Source of the DNA: Pseudomonadota bacterium | Lineage (GTDB): Bacteria; Pseudomonadota; Gammaproteobacteria; Burkholderiales; Burkholderiaceae_C | Direction of reading: 5' to 3' | NCBI GenBank assembly: GCA_023442945.1 | Contig: JAEZWW010000071.1 | Coordinates: 33,272 to 97,271 of the forward strand | DNA: 64,000 nt | Position numbers and translations under genes: made by a program | Notes under the pieces: generated by a model | What the model was told of the DNA's origin: nothing | The model's input: only the letters and a program-made list of their open reading frames with translations | Database searches by the model: none | Shown here: positions 7,578-16,157 of the stretch, one piece after another | Layout: each line of letters opens with the position of its first letter | Numbering within the stretch: position 1 is the stretch's first letter

Positions 7578-9287
7578 ATGGCCGCCAATGCCCTCGCAGC
7601 GTTCACCGAGGCGCGCGATTTCCTGCTCAAGCACCGGACCGACTACGCCACCGCGTACCGCGACTTCCGCTGGCCTCAGCTGGGCGAATTCAACTGGGCG
7701 CTGGACCATTTCGACAGCCTGGCGCGCGGCAACGACGCGACGGCACTGCACATCGTGGGCGAAGACGGCAGCGAAGTGCGGCGCAGCTTTGCCGAGCTGA
7801 GCCAGCGCTCCAACCAGGTCGCCAACTGGCTGCGCGCCCAGGGCGTGAAGCGCGGCGACCGCGTGCTGCTGATGATGGGCAACGAGCTGCCGCTGTGGGA
7901 GCTGATGCTGGCCTGCATCAAGCTGGGCGCGGTGATGATCCCCGCCACGCCGCTGCTGACGGCCGACGACCTGCAGGACCGCCTGGGCCGCGGCAACGTG
8001 CGCCACGTCGTCATCGCCAGCGAACATGCGCCCAAATTCGTCGACCTGCCGGGGCGCTACACGCGCATCACCGTGGGTGCGCCGGTCGCAGGTTGGACCG
8101 ACTACGCCGACAGCGCCAGTGCGCCCACCGACTTCACGCCCGACGGCCCGACGCAGGCCACCGACCCGCTGCTGCTGTACTTCACCAGCGGCACCACGTC
8201 CAAGCCCAAGCTGGTGCTGCACACGCACCAAAGCTACCCGGTCGGCCACCTGAGCACCATGTACTGGATCGGCCTGCAACCGGATGACGTGCACCTGAAC
8301 ATCAGCTCGCCCGGCTGGGCCAAGCACGCCTGGAGCTGCTTCTTCGCGCCCTGGAACGCAGGGGCGACCATCTTCATCTTCAACTACACGCGCTTTTCGG
8401 CGCCCGCGCTGCTCAACGTGCTGCAAAAGCACCAGGTCACCAGCCTGTGCGCGCCGCCCACGGTGTGGCGCCTGCTGATTCAGGAGGATCTGAAAGCCTG
8501 GTCCGGCCAACTGGCGCTGCGCGAGATCATTGGCGCAGGCGAGCCGCTCAACCCCGAAATCATCGACCAGGTGCAGGCCGCCTGGAGCATGACGCTGCGC
8601 GACGGCTTCGGCCAGACCGAGACTACGGCGCAGATCGGCAACACGCCCGGCCAGCCCGTCAAACCGGGCAGCATGGGCCGCCCGCTGCCCGGCTACGAAG
8701 TCGTGCTGCTGGACGTGGACGACAACCCCGCCGACGAGGGCGAGGTGAGCCTGAACCTGGCCGTGCGCCCGCTTGGCCTGATGGTGGGCTACGAAGACAG
8801 CGCCCAGACCACGGCCAACGTCATGCGCCAGGGCTGCTACCACACCGGCGACACCGCCACGCGCGATGCCGACGGCTACATCACCTTCGTCGGCCGCGCC
8901 GACGACGTGTTCAAGGCCAGCGACTACCGCATCAGTCCGTTCGAGCTGGAAAGCGTGCTGATCGAACACCCGGCCGTGACCGAAGTCGCCATCGTCCCCA
9001 GCCCCGACCCGGTGCGCCTGGCCGTGCCCAAGGCCTTCGTCACGCTGGCCGCGGGCCAGCAGCCCGACGCGCAACTGGCCGAGGACATCCTCAGCTTTGC
9101 CCGCACGCGCCTGGCGCCCTACAAACGCGTGCGCCGCCTGCAGTTTGTGAACGAGCTGCCCAAGACCATCAGCGGCAAGATCCGCCGCGTGCAGATGCGC
9201 CGCGCCGAAACCGAGCGCGGCGCGCCAGACGCCACGCGGGCTGAGATGGAGTACTTTGAGGAAGACTTTCCTGCGCTGAAGGGGTGA
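7578..9287 (+). CDS. AMP-dependent acyl-CoA ligase (medium-chain/benzoate-type)
   Basis: Activates a carboxylic acid to its CoA thioester through an acyl-adenylate. The 569-residue protein has the phosphate-binding loop YFTSGTTSKPK (201-211), the core motif DGFGQTETT, GDTATRDADGYITFVGRADD and the C-terminal lysine motif KTISGKIRR. The N-terminal block FRWPQLGEFNWALDHFD is typical of the medium-chain/benzoate-CoA ligase branch, so a short or aromatic acid is the likely substrate; the exact one cannot be read. The ATG at 7578 was chosen to match the family start. It is monocistronic and convergent with the MscS gene. Confidence 0.88.
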   Translation: MAANALAAFTEARDFLLKHRTDYATAYRDFRWPQLGEFNWALDHFDSLARGNDATALHIVGEDGSEVRRSFAELSQRSNQVANWLRAQGVKRGDRVLLMMGNELPLWELMLACIKLGAVMIPATPLLTADDLQDRLGRGNVRHVVIASEHAPKFVDLPGRYTRITVGAPVAGWTDYADSASAPTDFTPDGPTQATDPLLLYFTSGTTSKPKLVLHTHQSYPVGHLSTMYWIGLQPDDVHLNISSPGWAKHAWSCFFAPWNAGATIFIFNYTRFSAPALLNVLQKHQVTSLCAPPTVWRLLIQEDLKAWSGQLALREIIGAGEPLNPEIIDQVQAAWSMTLRDGFGQTETTAQIGNTPGQPVKPGSMGRPLPGYEVVLLDVDDNPADEGEVSLNLAVRPLGLMVGYEDSAQTTANVMRQGCYHTGDTATRDADGYITFVGRADDVFKASDYRISPFELESVLIEHPAVTEVAIVPSPDPVRLAVPKAFVTLAAGQQPDAQLAEDILSFARTRLAPYKRVRRLQFVNELPKTISGKIRRVQMRRAETERGAPDATRAEMEYFEEDFPALKG

Positions 9288-9320
9288 GCGGCCAGAGGAG
9301 GCCGAGGCGCTTCAATACCA

Positions 9321-9380
9321 GCGAGAAAACTCCGCCTGGCCTAGGTGGAATCTGCGCGAGCAGCTCACTTTTTGGTAGTC
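9321..9380 (-). repeat. Dispersed repeat copy after the ligase (reverse)
   Basis: On the minus strand it reads AAAAAGTGAGCTGCTCGCGC, AGATTCCACCTAGGCC, AGGCGGAGTTTTCTCGC. The ATAG before AGCTG is replaced by GTG, but the core and spacing fit. It is one of two copies in opposite orientation in this 250-base convergent gap. Confidence 0.75.
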
Positions 9381-9482
9381 GACCGCTGCGGACGTGGCGA
9401 CGGGTATGTCGTTTGTGTAGTGCCTGCAGCGCACCGGCGCTGCCCCTCCGCCCATTCACCCGGTGCCACGCTGCTCTGGGGC

Positions 9483-9542
9483 ATCAAAAACCATAGCTGC
9501 CCGCGCAGGTGGTTCTAAGGCTGAGGGGTGATTTTGCTCAGA
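9483..9542 (+). repeat. Dispersed repeat copy before the MscS stop (forward)
   Basis: Reads AACCATAGCTGCCCGCGCAG, GTGGTTCTAAGGCTGAGG, then TGATTTTGCTC. Its end overlaps the last codons or stop of the minus-strand MscS gene. With the reverse copy at 9321-9380 it forms an inverted pair about 100 bases apart. Confidence 0.85.
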
Positions 9543-10137
9543 TATCCCAAGTGGGCGCGGTCTGGCTGGGCGGCGGCTCCATGCCCGCACGCCAGCGCCG
9601 CAGCGACTTCTGGAAGAACAGCGTGTTGGGCACCTGCAGCAGCGCGCCGGGGTGCGCCGGGTCGCGGTCTTCCAGGACGGTGTAGATCAGCCGGATGTCG
9701 ACCACACGCCCCCGGATGCCCGGCTTGTCGCCGGTGTCGATCAGCTCGATGGTGTCGCCCTCACGGAAGGGGCGCGTGGTGAAGATGAGCACCGCGCAGA
9801 ACAGGTTGGACAGCACGCTCCAGGCGGCAAAGAAGGCGACCGCGCCCACCGCCACGAAGCTGGTGATACCCGCCCACAGCACTTCGGACGACACGCCCAG
9901 CCGTTCCAGCACCCACAGCGCGGCGATGCCGTAGATCAGCCAGCGCAGCAGGTTGCGCGCCGGCGTGATGGCGGCTGGCGGCAGTTGGTAGCGGCGGCTG
10001 AGGCGCGTCAGCACGCGGCGCACCAGCCGCTGCAGCACCCAGGCCAGCAGGACGATGCCCACCACCTGCGCCAGCGGCAGGACCACGTCCAGCCAGTCGA
10101 GCAGCCAGGGCGGGAGCAGGGCGCGCAGGTGATTCAA
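9538..10137 (-). CDS. MscS-family mechanosensitive ion channel
   Basis: Small 199-residue inner-membrane channel protein of the MscS type, expected to release solutes on hypo-osmotic shock. Three hydrophobic segments are visible (about 15-37, 66-82, 90-118), the third being the pore-lining type (FVAVGAVAFFAAWSVLSNLFCAV), followed by the beta domain with FREGDTIEL and the peptide QVPNTLFFQKSLRRW. E. coli MscS has 286 residues, so the C-terminal vestibule is reduced. The start is a TTG; no ATG in frame fits. It ends against a repeat copy. Confidence 0.85.
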   Translation of the reverse strand: MNHLRALLPPWLLDWLDVVLPLAQVVGIVLLAWVLQRLVRRVLTRLSRRYQLPPAAITPARNLLRWLIYGIAALWVLERLGVSSEVLWAGITSFVAVGAVAFFAAWSVLSNLFCAVLIFTTRPFREGDTIELIDTGDKPGIRGRVVDIRLIYTVLEDRDPAHPGALLQVPNTLFFQKSLRRWRAGMEPPPSQTAPTWDI

Positions 10138-10309
10138 GCGCGGACCTTCTGTGACGTCGCGCCGCAGAAACCCTCAGGAGGGAGGCCCTGCCGAGCAACT
10201 GGCGCAGGACGTACCAAGTTGGCACCCGCTGGGCGTACGGCTGCGCCACGCACGGACGCCGCCGCCCACCGCGCCATGGGGCGGGCCGCCGGCTGCTGGG
10301 CGCCGCGCC

Positions 10310-11869
10310 TCACGCCTCGTGCCGCAGGGCAGGGAACAGGATCACGTCGCGGATGCTGGGGCTGTCGGTCAGCAGCATCATGAAGCGGTCGATGCCCACA
10401 CCGCAGCCGCCGGTGGGCGGCATGCCGTATTCCAGCGCGCGCACGAAGTCCGCGTCGTAGAACATCGCCTCGTCGTCGCCCGAATCCTTGGCGCTGGCCT
10501 GCGCCTGAAAGCGCGCGGCCTGGTCTTCAGCGTCGTTCAGCTCGCTGAAGCCGTTGGCCATCTCGCGGCCGGTAATGTAGAGCTCGAAGCGCTCGGTCAC
10601 CTCGGGCCGCGCGTCGTTGGCGCGCGCCAGCGGGCTGATCTCGGTCGGGTGTTCCATGATGAAGGTCGGCGCCCACAGTTGTGATTCGACCGCTTCTTCA
10701 AAGTACATGACCTGCAGTGACGGCAGGCTGCGCTGCGACAGCTTGTCTTTCTCTTCGCTCATGCCCAGCTTTTTCAGGCGCTGGATCAGCTCGGCCTTGT
10801 CGTCCACCCGCGTGCCGATGTCGGTGTGCGCGTCGATGGCTTCGCGGATCGTCAGGCGCTGGAAGGGCTGGCTCAGGTCGACCTCACGGCCCTGGTAGGT
10901 CAGCTGCAACGTGCCCGCCGCCTGCATGGCGGTGGCGCGCAACAGGTCTTCGGTGTAGGTCATCAGGTCCTGGTAGTTCCAGTACGCGGCGTAGAACTCC
11001 ATCATCGTGAACTCGGGGTTGTGCCGCACGCTGATGCCTTCGTTGCGGAAACTCCGGTTGATCTCGTACACGCGCTCAAAGCCGCCGACGATCAGGCGCT
11101 TGAGGTACAGCTCCGGCGCGATGCGCAGGAACATCTGCTGGTCGAGCGCGTTGTGGTGCGTGACAAACGGCTTGGCGTTGGCGCCGCCCGGAATCGGGTG
11201 GAGCATGGGCGTTTCGACTTCCATGAAGCCGTTGTCGCCCATAAACGCGCGCATGGCCGACAGCGTCTTGCTGCGCGCGGCAAAGCGGTCGCGCGCGGCC
11301 TCGTCCATGATCAGATCAACGTAGCGCTGGCGGTACTTCAGCTCCTGGTCCTGCATGCCGTGGAACTTGTCCGGCAGCGGGCGCAGGCTTTTGGTCAACA
11401 GGCGCAGCGTGGTCGCGTGGATCGACAACTCTCCCTTGCCGGTGCGAAACAGGTAGCCTTCCACGCCGACGATGTCGCCCAAATCCCAGTGTTTGAAGGC
11501 GTCGTACACGGCTTCGCCCACGTCTTCCTTGGTGATGTAGGCCTGGATGCGGCCCGTGGCGTCCTGCAGCGTGGCGAAGCTGGCCTTGCCCATCACGCGC
11601 TTGAGCATCATGCGCCCGGCAATGCTGACGTCGACCTTCTTGCCAGCAGCCAGGTCGGCCTCGAATGCTGCTTTTTCCGTAGCGCCATGCGCTTGATGGA
11701 TCTGGGCTGCGCGGTCTTTTGGCTTGAAATCGTTGGGGAAGGCCACGCCTGCGCCCGCCGCTTGCGCCGCGCGCAAGCCTTTCAGCTTCTCGCGCCGTTC
11801 GGCGATCAGCTTGTTTTCGTCTTGTTCGGGGGCAGCGGAAGCCGGTGCGGGCGCGTCAGCAGAGTTCAT
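10310..11869 (-). CDS. lysS: Lysyl-tRNA synthetase, class II
   Basis: Charges tRNA-Lys. The 519-residue protein has the N-terminal OB-fold anticodon-binding domain (GRMMLKRVMGKASFATLQD) and the class II catalytic core: motif 2 FRNEGISVRHNPEFTMMEFY and motif 3 GCGVGIDRFMMLLTDSPSIRD near the end. The ATG at 11869 gives MNSADAPAPASAAPEQDEN, a usual low-complexity start. It is divergent from the glycan cluster, with 123 bases between. A stretch at 11666-11730 resembles a decayed repeat in antisense orientation, encoding the variable segment after FPNDFKP. Confidence 0.97.
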   Translation of the reverse strand: MNSADAPAPASAAPEQDENKLIAERREKLKGLRAAQAAGAGVAFPNDFKPKDRAAQIHQAHGATEKAAFEADLAAGKKVDVSIAGRMMLKRVMGKASFATLQDATGRIQAYITKEDVGEAVYDAFKHWDLGDIVGVEGYLFRTGKGELSIHATTLRLLTKSLRPLPDKFHGMQDQELKYRQRYVDLIMDEAARDRFAARSKTLSAMRAFMGDNGFMEVETPMLHPIPGGANAKPFVTHHNALDQQMFLRIAPELYLKRLIVGGFERVYEINRSFRNEGISVRHNPEFTMMEFYAAYWNYQDLMTYTEDLLRATAMQAAGTLQLTYQGREVDLSQPFQRLTIREAIDAHTDIGTRVDDKAELIQRLKKLGMSEEKDKLSQRSLPSLQVMYFEEAVESQLWAPTFIMEHPTEISPLARANDARPEVTERFELYITGREMANGFSELNDAEDQAARFQAQASAKDSGDDEAMFYDADFVRALEYGMPPTGGCGVGIDRFMMLLTDSPSIRDVILFPALRHEA

Positions 11870-11992
11870 GGGGGGCGTCAGAAAGCCGACCAGCAGGCGA
11901 CGGATAATCGCGCCACACCAGCAGCACAGAGAGAAGGGTAAAACGCGCCATTTTAGGCTTGCGTTCAGACGGCCCATGGCCAGCGTCAACCG

Positions 11993-13354
11993 ATGTTTCC
12001 AGCCACAGCACCACGAACGGCACCTGCCATGCCGATGCGGTGCGGTGCGCCGAAAGCCATGACCGGGCCCTGGCCGCCTGCCTCGTTCGCCCGCTCGGCG
12101 CTGACGCTGCTGGCGGGTGGGGCGTTCGCCCAACTCGTGCCCCTGCTGCTGGGCCCTGTGGTGGCGCGCCTGTATACGCCGGCGGCCATGGGCGTTTTCA
12201 CGCAGTTCAGTACGGTAGCAGCGACGCTGGCGGTGGCAGCGAGCCTGCGCTACGAACAGGCCTTGCCGCTGGAGCGCGATGACACCGAAGCCCAAGCCTT
12301 GCTGGCACTGACGCTGCGGCTGCTGGCGCTGGCCATTGTGCTGAGCGTGCCGCTGGCCTGGGCGCTTCACCAAGCGGGCTGGCTGCCTCTGCCGGCCATG
12401 CTGCCCTTGGCGATCGGCTGTGCTGGCCTGTTGCAGGTCATGATGCTCTGGGCGAACCGGGCGCACCGGTTCCAGGCACTTGCGGTGTCGCGGGTGGTTC
12501 AGTACGGCGGCGCGGCGCTGGTCCAGGCGGGTTTGGGGTGGTGGCTCTGGCAGGGTTCGGCCATTGGCGGTGAGGGCGCCTGGGCGCTCGTGGTCGCGCC
12601 CATGCTCGCGCAGTTATTGGCCTTGGTGTGGCTGCTGCGTCCGGCGCCGGCTGGCGGCTGGCCTGCGCTGTGGGCGCCGGCCAGTGCCATGCTGCGGCGA
12701 CAGATGCGGGCGATCGCCTACCGCCACCGGGACTTTGCGTGGGCCAACACGCCGCATGCGTTTCTGGGGACTCTGCAGGACGCGTTGGCCGTGGCGTTGC
12801 TCGTCGCGTGGTCGGGCGACGCGGCCGCTGGCCTGTGGGGCTTGGCCCTGCGGTACCTGAAGGCGCCGGCGACCTTGGTCGGCAGCGCGGTGTCGCAGGC
12901 GCTGTACCCCCGCCTGACTGCGGCAAGCCCGCAGGAGGGCCGACGCATGGTGCGGCAGTTGATGGCGCTGCTGGGCGCGTTGGCCTTGGCGCTGATGGCC
13001 ATCCTGCTGCTTTGGGGCCCCGCGCTGTTTGCCTTTGCGTTCGGCGAAACCTGGCGAGAAGCAGGGGATTTGGCGCGGGCGCTTGGCCCATACATTGCGG
13101 CGCATTTCGTCGCCGCGCCACTGGCGGTGGTCACCATGGCCTGGCACGCGCAGCGCTGGGCGTTCCGCTACGCATTGCTTGGCCAAATCGCCTTCGTGGC
13201 TGCGCTGGGTGGGGGCCTCTGGGAAGGTGGATTGGGCGGGGGCGCCTGGGCTGTTTCGCTGGCCATGGTGCCGTACTTCGCGTGGTATTTTTGGCGCCTC
13301 GCTCATTGGCCGTTGGCCGCGATACCGGTTCGTTCACAGGGCGCGCAGGCATGA
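11993..13354 (+). CDS. Wzx-type oligosaccharide flippase
   Basis: Polysaccharide-biosynthesis membrane protein expected to flip undecaprenyl-linked oligosaccharide across the inner membrane. It is almost wholly hydrophobic, with about 12 predicted membrane helices, and carries the family features GPVVARLYTPAAMGVFTQF near the N-terminus and RYLKAPATLVGSAVSQALYPRL mid-protein. The upstream ATG gives 453 residues; the ATG at 12059 (MTGPWPPASFARSALTLLAGG) matches family starts better, and neither has a clear ribosome-binding site. It is the first gene of a tight run (ATGA and GTGA overlaps) leading into acyltransferase and glycosyltransferase genes. Confidence 0.85.
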   Translation: MFPATAPRTAPAMPMRCGAPKAMTGPWPPASFARSALTLLAGGAFAQLVPLLLGPVVARLYTPAAMGVFTQFSTVAATLAVAASLRYEQALPLERDDTEAQALLALTLRLLALAIVLSVPLAWALHQAGWLPLPAMLPLAIGCAGLLQVMMLWANRAHRFQALAVSRVVQYGGAALVQAGLGWWLWQGSAIGGEGAWALVVAPMLAQLLALVWLLRPAPAGGWPALWAPASAMLRRQMRAIAYRHRDFAWANTPHAFLGTLQDALAVALLVAWSGDAAAGLWGLALRYLKAPATLVGSAVSQALYPRLTAASPQEGRRMVRQLMALLGALALALMAILLLWGPALFAFAFGETWREAGDLARALGPYIAAHFVAAPLAVVTMAWHAQRWAFRYALLGQIAFVAALGGGLWEGGLGGGAWAVSLAMVPYFAWYFWRLAHWPLAAIPVRSQGAQA

Positions 13355-13962
13355 CGGGGCTTCGAGCTTGGGTTAACCGGTGGCGTCGCCGCGCATGGCA
13401 CGCGGTGTTTTTCAGGATGCTGTTCGGTGAACGCAGCGTGGGCCTGCGACTGCCAGGAACCCGCATTTCACCCAGTACATGCATAGAGAACGAGGCCTCA
13501 CTGACCTTGGGTGACAACGTATTCATTGGACATTTCAACTTCATCGAAGCCAGCGCCGGCGTCCACATCGGTGCCGGCACCCAGGTGACCAATTTCGTGA
13601 GCATCGTCAGCCACAGTACCCACCGCGCCGTCCGTGTGGCTGCGTCTTTGTCCGGCGCTGTGGCACCGGCTGCCGATGCGGCGGTGCTGCGTGCGCCCAT
13701 CACGGTGGGTGAACGTTGCTTCATCGGCCCGCACAGCACGCTCGAAGCCGGCACTGTCCTGGGGCATGGCACGCTGGTCGCGGCGCACAGCCGCGTCCGT
13801 GGGCACCATCCTGATTTCGCCGTGTTGGCGGGCAGCCCGGCGCGGGTCGTGGGCGATGTTCGTGCGGGTGACGATCGCTGGTTGGTGGATCACCCAGACC
13901 TGCGCGCGCCCTACGAGCAGTGGCGCCAGGCGATCGAGCAAGCCAGGACGAAAGGCACGTGA
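13351..13962 (+). CDS. Left-handed beta-helix (hexapeptide) acyltransferase
   Basis: Probable O- or N-acetyltransferase decorating the sugar made by the cluster. The 203 residues contain isoleucine-patch hexapeptide repeats (ENEASLTLGDNVFIGHFNFIEASAGVHIG; APITVGERCFIGPHSTLEAGTVLG) and a WcaF/CatB-like ending VLAGSPARVVGD. The N-terminus is basic and may sit on the membrane. It lacks the N-terminal Rossmann domain of PglD, so it is not an obvious bacillosamine acetyltransferase. The ATG overlaps the flippase stop and its own stop overlaps the next start. Confidence 0.82.
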   Translation: MTGLRAWVNRWRRRAWHAVFFRMLFGERSVGLRLPGTRISPSTCIENEASLTLGDNVFIGHFNFIEASAGVHIGAGTQVTNFVSIVSHSTHRAVRVAASLSGAVAPAADAAVLRAPITVGERCFIGPHSTLEAGTVLGHGTLVAAHSRVRGHHPDFAVLAGSPARVVGDVRAGDDRWLVDHPDLRAPYEQWRQAIEQARTKGT

Positions 13963-15020
13963 CCCAACCGCATTTGACCTTGCTGGGCGACGCCACCAGC
14001 GTGCACGTGCAACGCTGGGCGCGTGAGATGCTGGCGCGCGACTGGCGTGTGTCTCTGGTAACGGCGCGGCCCGCTCCCGTAGAAGGCGTGACGCAGCACG
14101 TGCTGCAGCCCGTGCGTCGCAGCCGCGATTGGCTGGGCCGGGTGGGCGAGGCCAAGGCCTTGGTTGCGGCCCTCCGCCCGGATATCGTGCACGCGCACTA
14201 CGTCACGTCGTACGGGTACCTGGCTGCCCATGTGTCAGGTGTCCCACGGGTGATGACCGCTTGGGGCAGCGATCTGCTGGTCACGCCGCAGCGCAACGTA
14301 GCGTTGCGGTGGTTGACGGGATGGATCCTGCGCCGCGCGTCGCTGATCACAGGCGATTCGGCCGACCTGATTGCGCTGGCGCGGCGCTGGGCGCCGCAAG
14401 TGCGCTCAGAGCTGATCCACTGGGGTGTCGATTTGGCGCGTTTCCGGCCTACCCCATGGGCGGAGAAACCAGCGGCCGAGGCGCTCAGCCTGCGCAGTTG
14501 GGAGCCGAACTACCAGATTGATCTCATCTTGCGTGCCTTTGCGGAGGTGCGACGCATGCGACCCGACGCGCGTTTGCACCTGTTGGGCGGCGGCAGCGAA
14601 GAAGCTGCATTGCGATCGCTGGCGGAGTCGCTGGCGCTGGGGGAAGCTGCGGTTTTCCATGGTCGGCTGGACGACGCTGGCATGGCGCGCGTCTTGGCGC
14701 GCAGCAAGCTGTCGATCAGCGTGCCGCGCAGCGACGCGACATCCGTCTCGGTACTCGAAAGCATGGCGAGCGGCGTGGCGGTGCTGGCGAGCGATCTTCC
14801 GGCGAACCGGGAGTGGTTGGTGCCGAGTGCAATCGTGTCGACGAACGACGTTGATGCCCTGGCCGCAAGATGGCTTGCTTTGTTGTCCAACGATGACGAA
14901 GCCACGGCGCTGGCCCAAGGCAACGCCGAGCGAATCGCACGGCAGGGCGACCGCCGCGCTCAGATGGATGCCATGGACCGCTTGTACCGGGAATTTCTGC
15001 GCGGCGGGTCTACGGAATGA
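13959..15020 (+). CDS. Glycosyltransferase family 4 (GT-B)
   Basis: Retaining glycosyltransferase acting at the cytoplasmic face of the membrane on a lipid-linked acceptor. The 353-residue protein has an N-terminal acceptor domain with DIVHAHYVTSYGYLAA and a C-terminal nucleotide-sugar domain containing LHLLGGGSEEAALRSLAE, VFHGRLDD and the motif SVSVLESMASGVAVLASDLPANRE, with the conserved Glu of the EX7E region. It starts at a GTG overlapping the acyltransferase stop. The donor sugar cannot be inferred. It is coupled by ATGA to the next transferase. Confidence 0.87.
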   Translation: MTQPHLTLLGDATSVHVQRWAREMLARDWRVSLVTARPAPVEGVTQHVLQPVRRSRDWLGRVGEAKALVAALRPDIVHAHYVTSYGYLAAHVSGVPRVMTAWGSDLLVTPQRNVALRWLTGWILRRASLITGDSADLIALARRWAPQVRSELIHWGVDLARFRPTPWAEKPAAEALSLRSWEPNYQIDLILRAFAEVRRMRPDARLHLLGGGSEEAALRSLAESLALGEAAVFHGRLDDAGMARVLARSKLSISVPRSDATSVSVLESMASGVAVLASDLPANREWLVPSAIVSTNDVDALAARWLALLSNDDEATALAQGNAERIARQGDRRAQMDAMDRLYREFLRGGSTE

Positions 15021-16141
15021 ATGAGAACAGCTCAGATAGGCGCGGGCCGCATGCGATGGCCGCAGAGCCGTCGCCTATGGAGACGCTGCGCTGCGTCAGC
15101 ATCATTGCGCCGTGCCGCAACGAACGCGCCCACATCGATGCGTTTCTCGACGGCGCACTTGCGCAAACGGTACCTTCCGGATGGCGCGCTGAAGTGTTGG
15201 TGGCGGACGGGGAGAGTGACGACGGGACCGCTGAACGCCTTCGCGCACGAGCGAGAGAGGATGTTCGAATCAAGGTTGTGGCGAATCCAGGTCGAATTGT
15301 GTCGAGTGGACTCAACTTGTGTCTTGCACAAGCGCAAGGCGAGGTCATCGTCAGGATGGACGTCCACACGCGCTTTGCGGAGGACTATCTTGCCGAGTGC
15401 ATTGCCGCGTTGCAACGCACAGGCGCCGACAACGTCGGCGGTGCCTGGGTCGCTGAGGGAGAGGGCCCGATGGGGCAGGCGATCGCGGCGGCGTTCCAGA
15501 GTCGTTGGGTGGTCGGGGGCGCTCGCTCGCGTGACCAAGCCTATGAAGGCGAAGTTGACACGGTGTACCTTGGTTGCTGGCCGCGCGCCAGTTTTGAGCG
15601 CTACGGCGACTTCGATGAGGCGCTCGTTCGCAACCAGGACGACGAGCACAACCTGCGGTTGCGTCTTGCTGGTGGGTGCATATGGCAAAGCGCGCTTATC
15701 CGCTCTTGGTACCGGCCCAGAGAGACTTTGGGCCATTTGTTTCGTCAGCAATACCAGTATGGGTACTGGCGCCCATTTGTCATGCGCAAACACGGGAAAC
15801 CGGGCTCTGCCAGGCAACTTGTGCCTGCTGTATTCGTCGCCGCGCTCGTGTTGACCTCGTTGTTGGCAAGTCTCTGGCCCTTGCCATGGCTGGCATTGTT
15901 GGCCGCTTACGCGCTTTATGTTGGCGCGGCGTCGATGCTGGTTGTGGCCGGAGAGGCTGGGTCACGTGCCAAGACGTCCTCTCCACTGGGCCCGGCGTGT
16001 TTGATAGGATCGTCCTTTGCGCGCTTGGTGCTCGTAGTGTCCACTTACCATCTGGCCTATGGTCTGGGCAGCTGGCGGGGGGTGTTGGACCTCGCGCTCG
16101 GGCGTCGCGTCTCAAGCGAGATCGCGAAGATAACCCGCTAA
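15017..16141 (+). CDS. Glycosyltransferase family 2, ExoA-like
   Basis: GT-A glycosyltransferase with C-terminal membrane helices, resembling succinoglycan ExoA. It shows SIIAPCRNERAHIDAFLDGAL, ADGESDDGTAE, the metal-site-like VRMDVHTRFAEDYL and the acceptor motif NQDDEHNLRLRLAGG, followed by three or four hydrophobic segments after about residue 270. The length is 374. The base composition from here to about 17.5 kb looks slightly less GC-rich than in the flanking genes, consistent with variable surface-glycan genes. The start overlaps the previous stop. Confidence 0.87.
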   Translation: MNENSSDRRGPHAMAAEPSPMETLRCVSIIAPCRNERAHIDAFLDGALAQTVPSGWRAEVLVADGESDDGTAERLRARAREDVRIKVVANPGRIVSSGLNLCLAQAQGEVIVRMDVHTRFAEDYLAECIAALQRTGADNVGGAWVAEGEGPMGQAIAAAFQSRWVVGGARSRDQAYEGEVDTVYLGCWPRASFERYGDFDEALVRNQDDEHNLRLRLAGGCIWQSALIRSWYRPRETLGHLFRQQYQYGYWRPFVMRKHGKPGSARQLVPAVFVAALVLTSLLASLWPLPWLALLAAYALYVGAASMLVVAGEAGSRAKTSSPLGPACLIGSSFARLVLVVSTYHLAYGLGSWRGVLDLALGRRVSSEIAKITR

Positions 16142-16157
16142 ATAAATTTCGCCCTAC

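Noticed and set aside
7086..9074. Long open frame (662 codons) antisense to the acyl-CoA ligase
   Set aside because: His/Arg/Gln/Val-rich composition, no family motifs and a real gene on the other strand; a high-GC shadow. Similar ones lie opposite iorA (38475-40802) and fimV.
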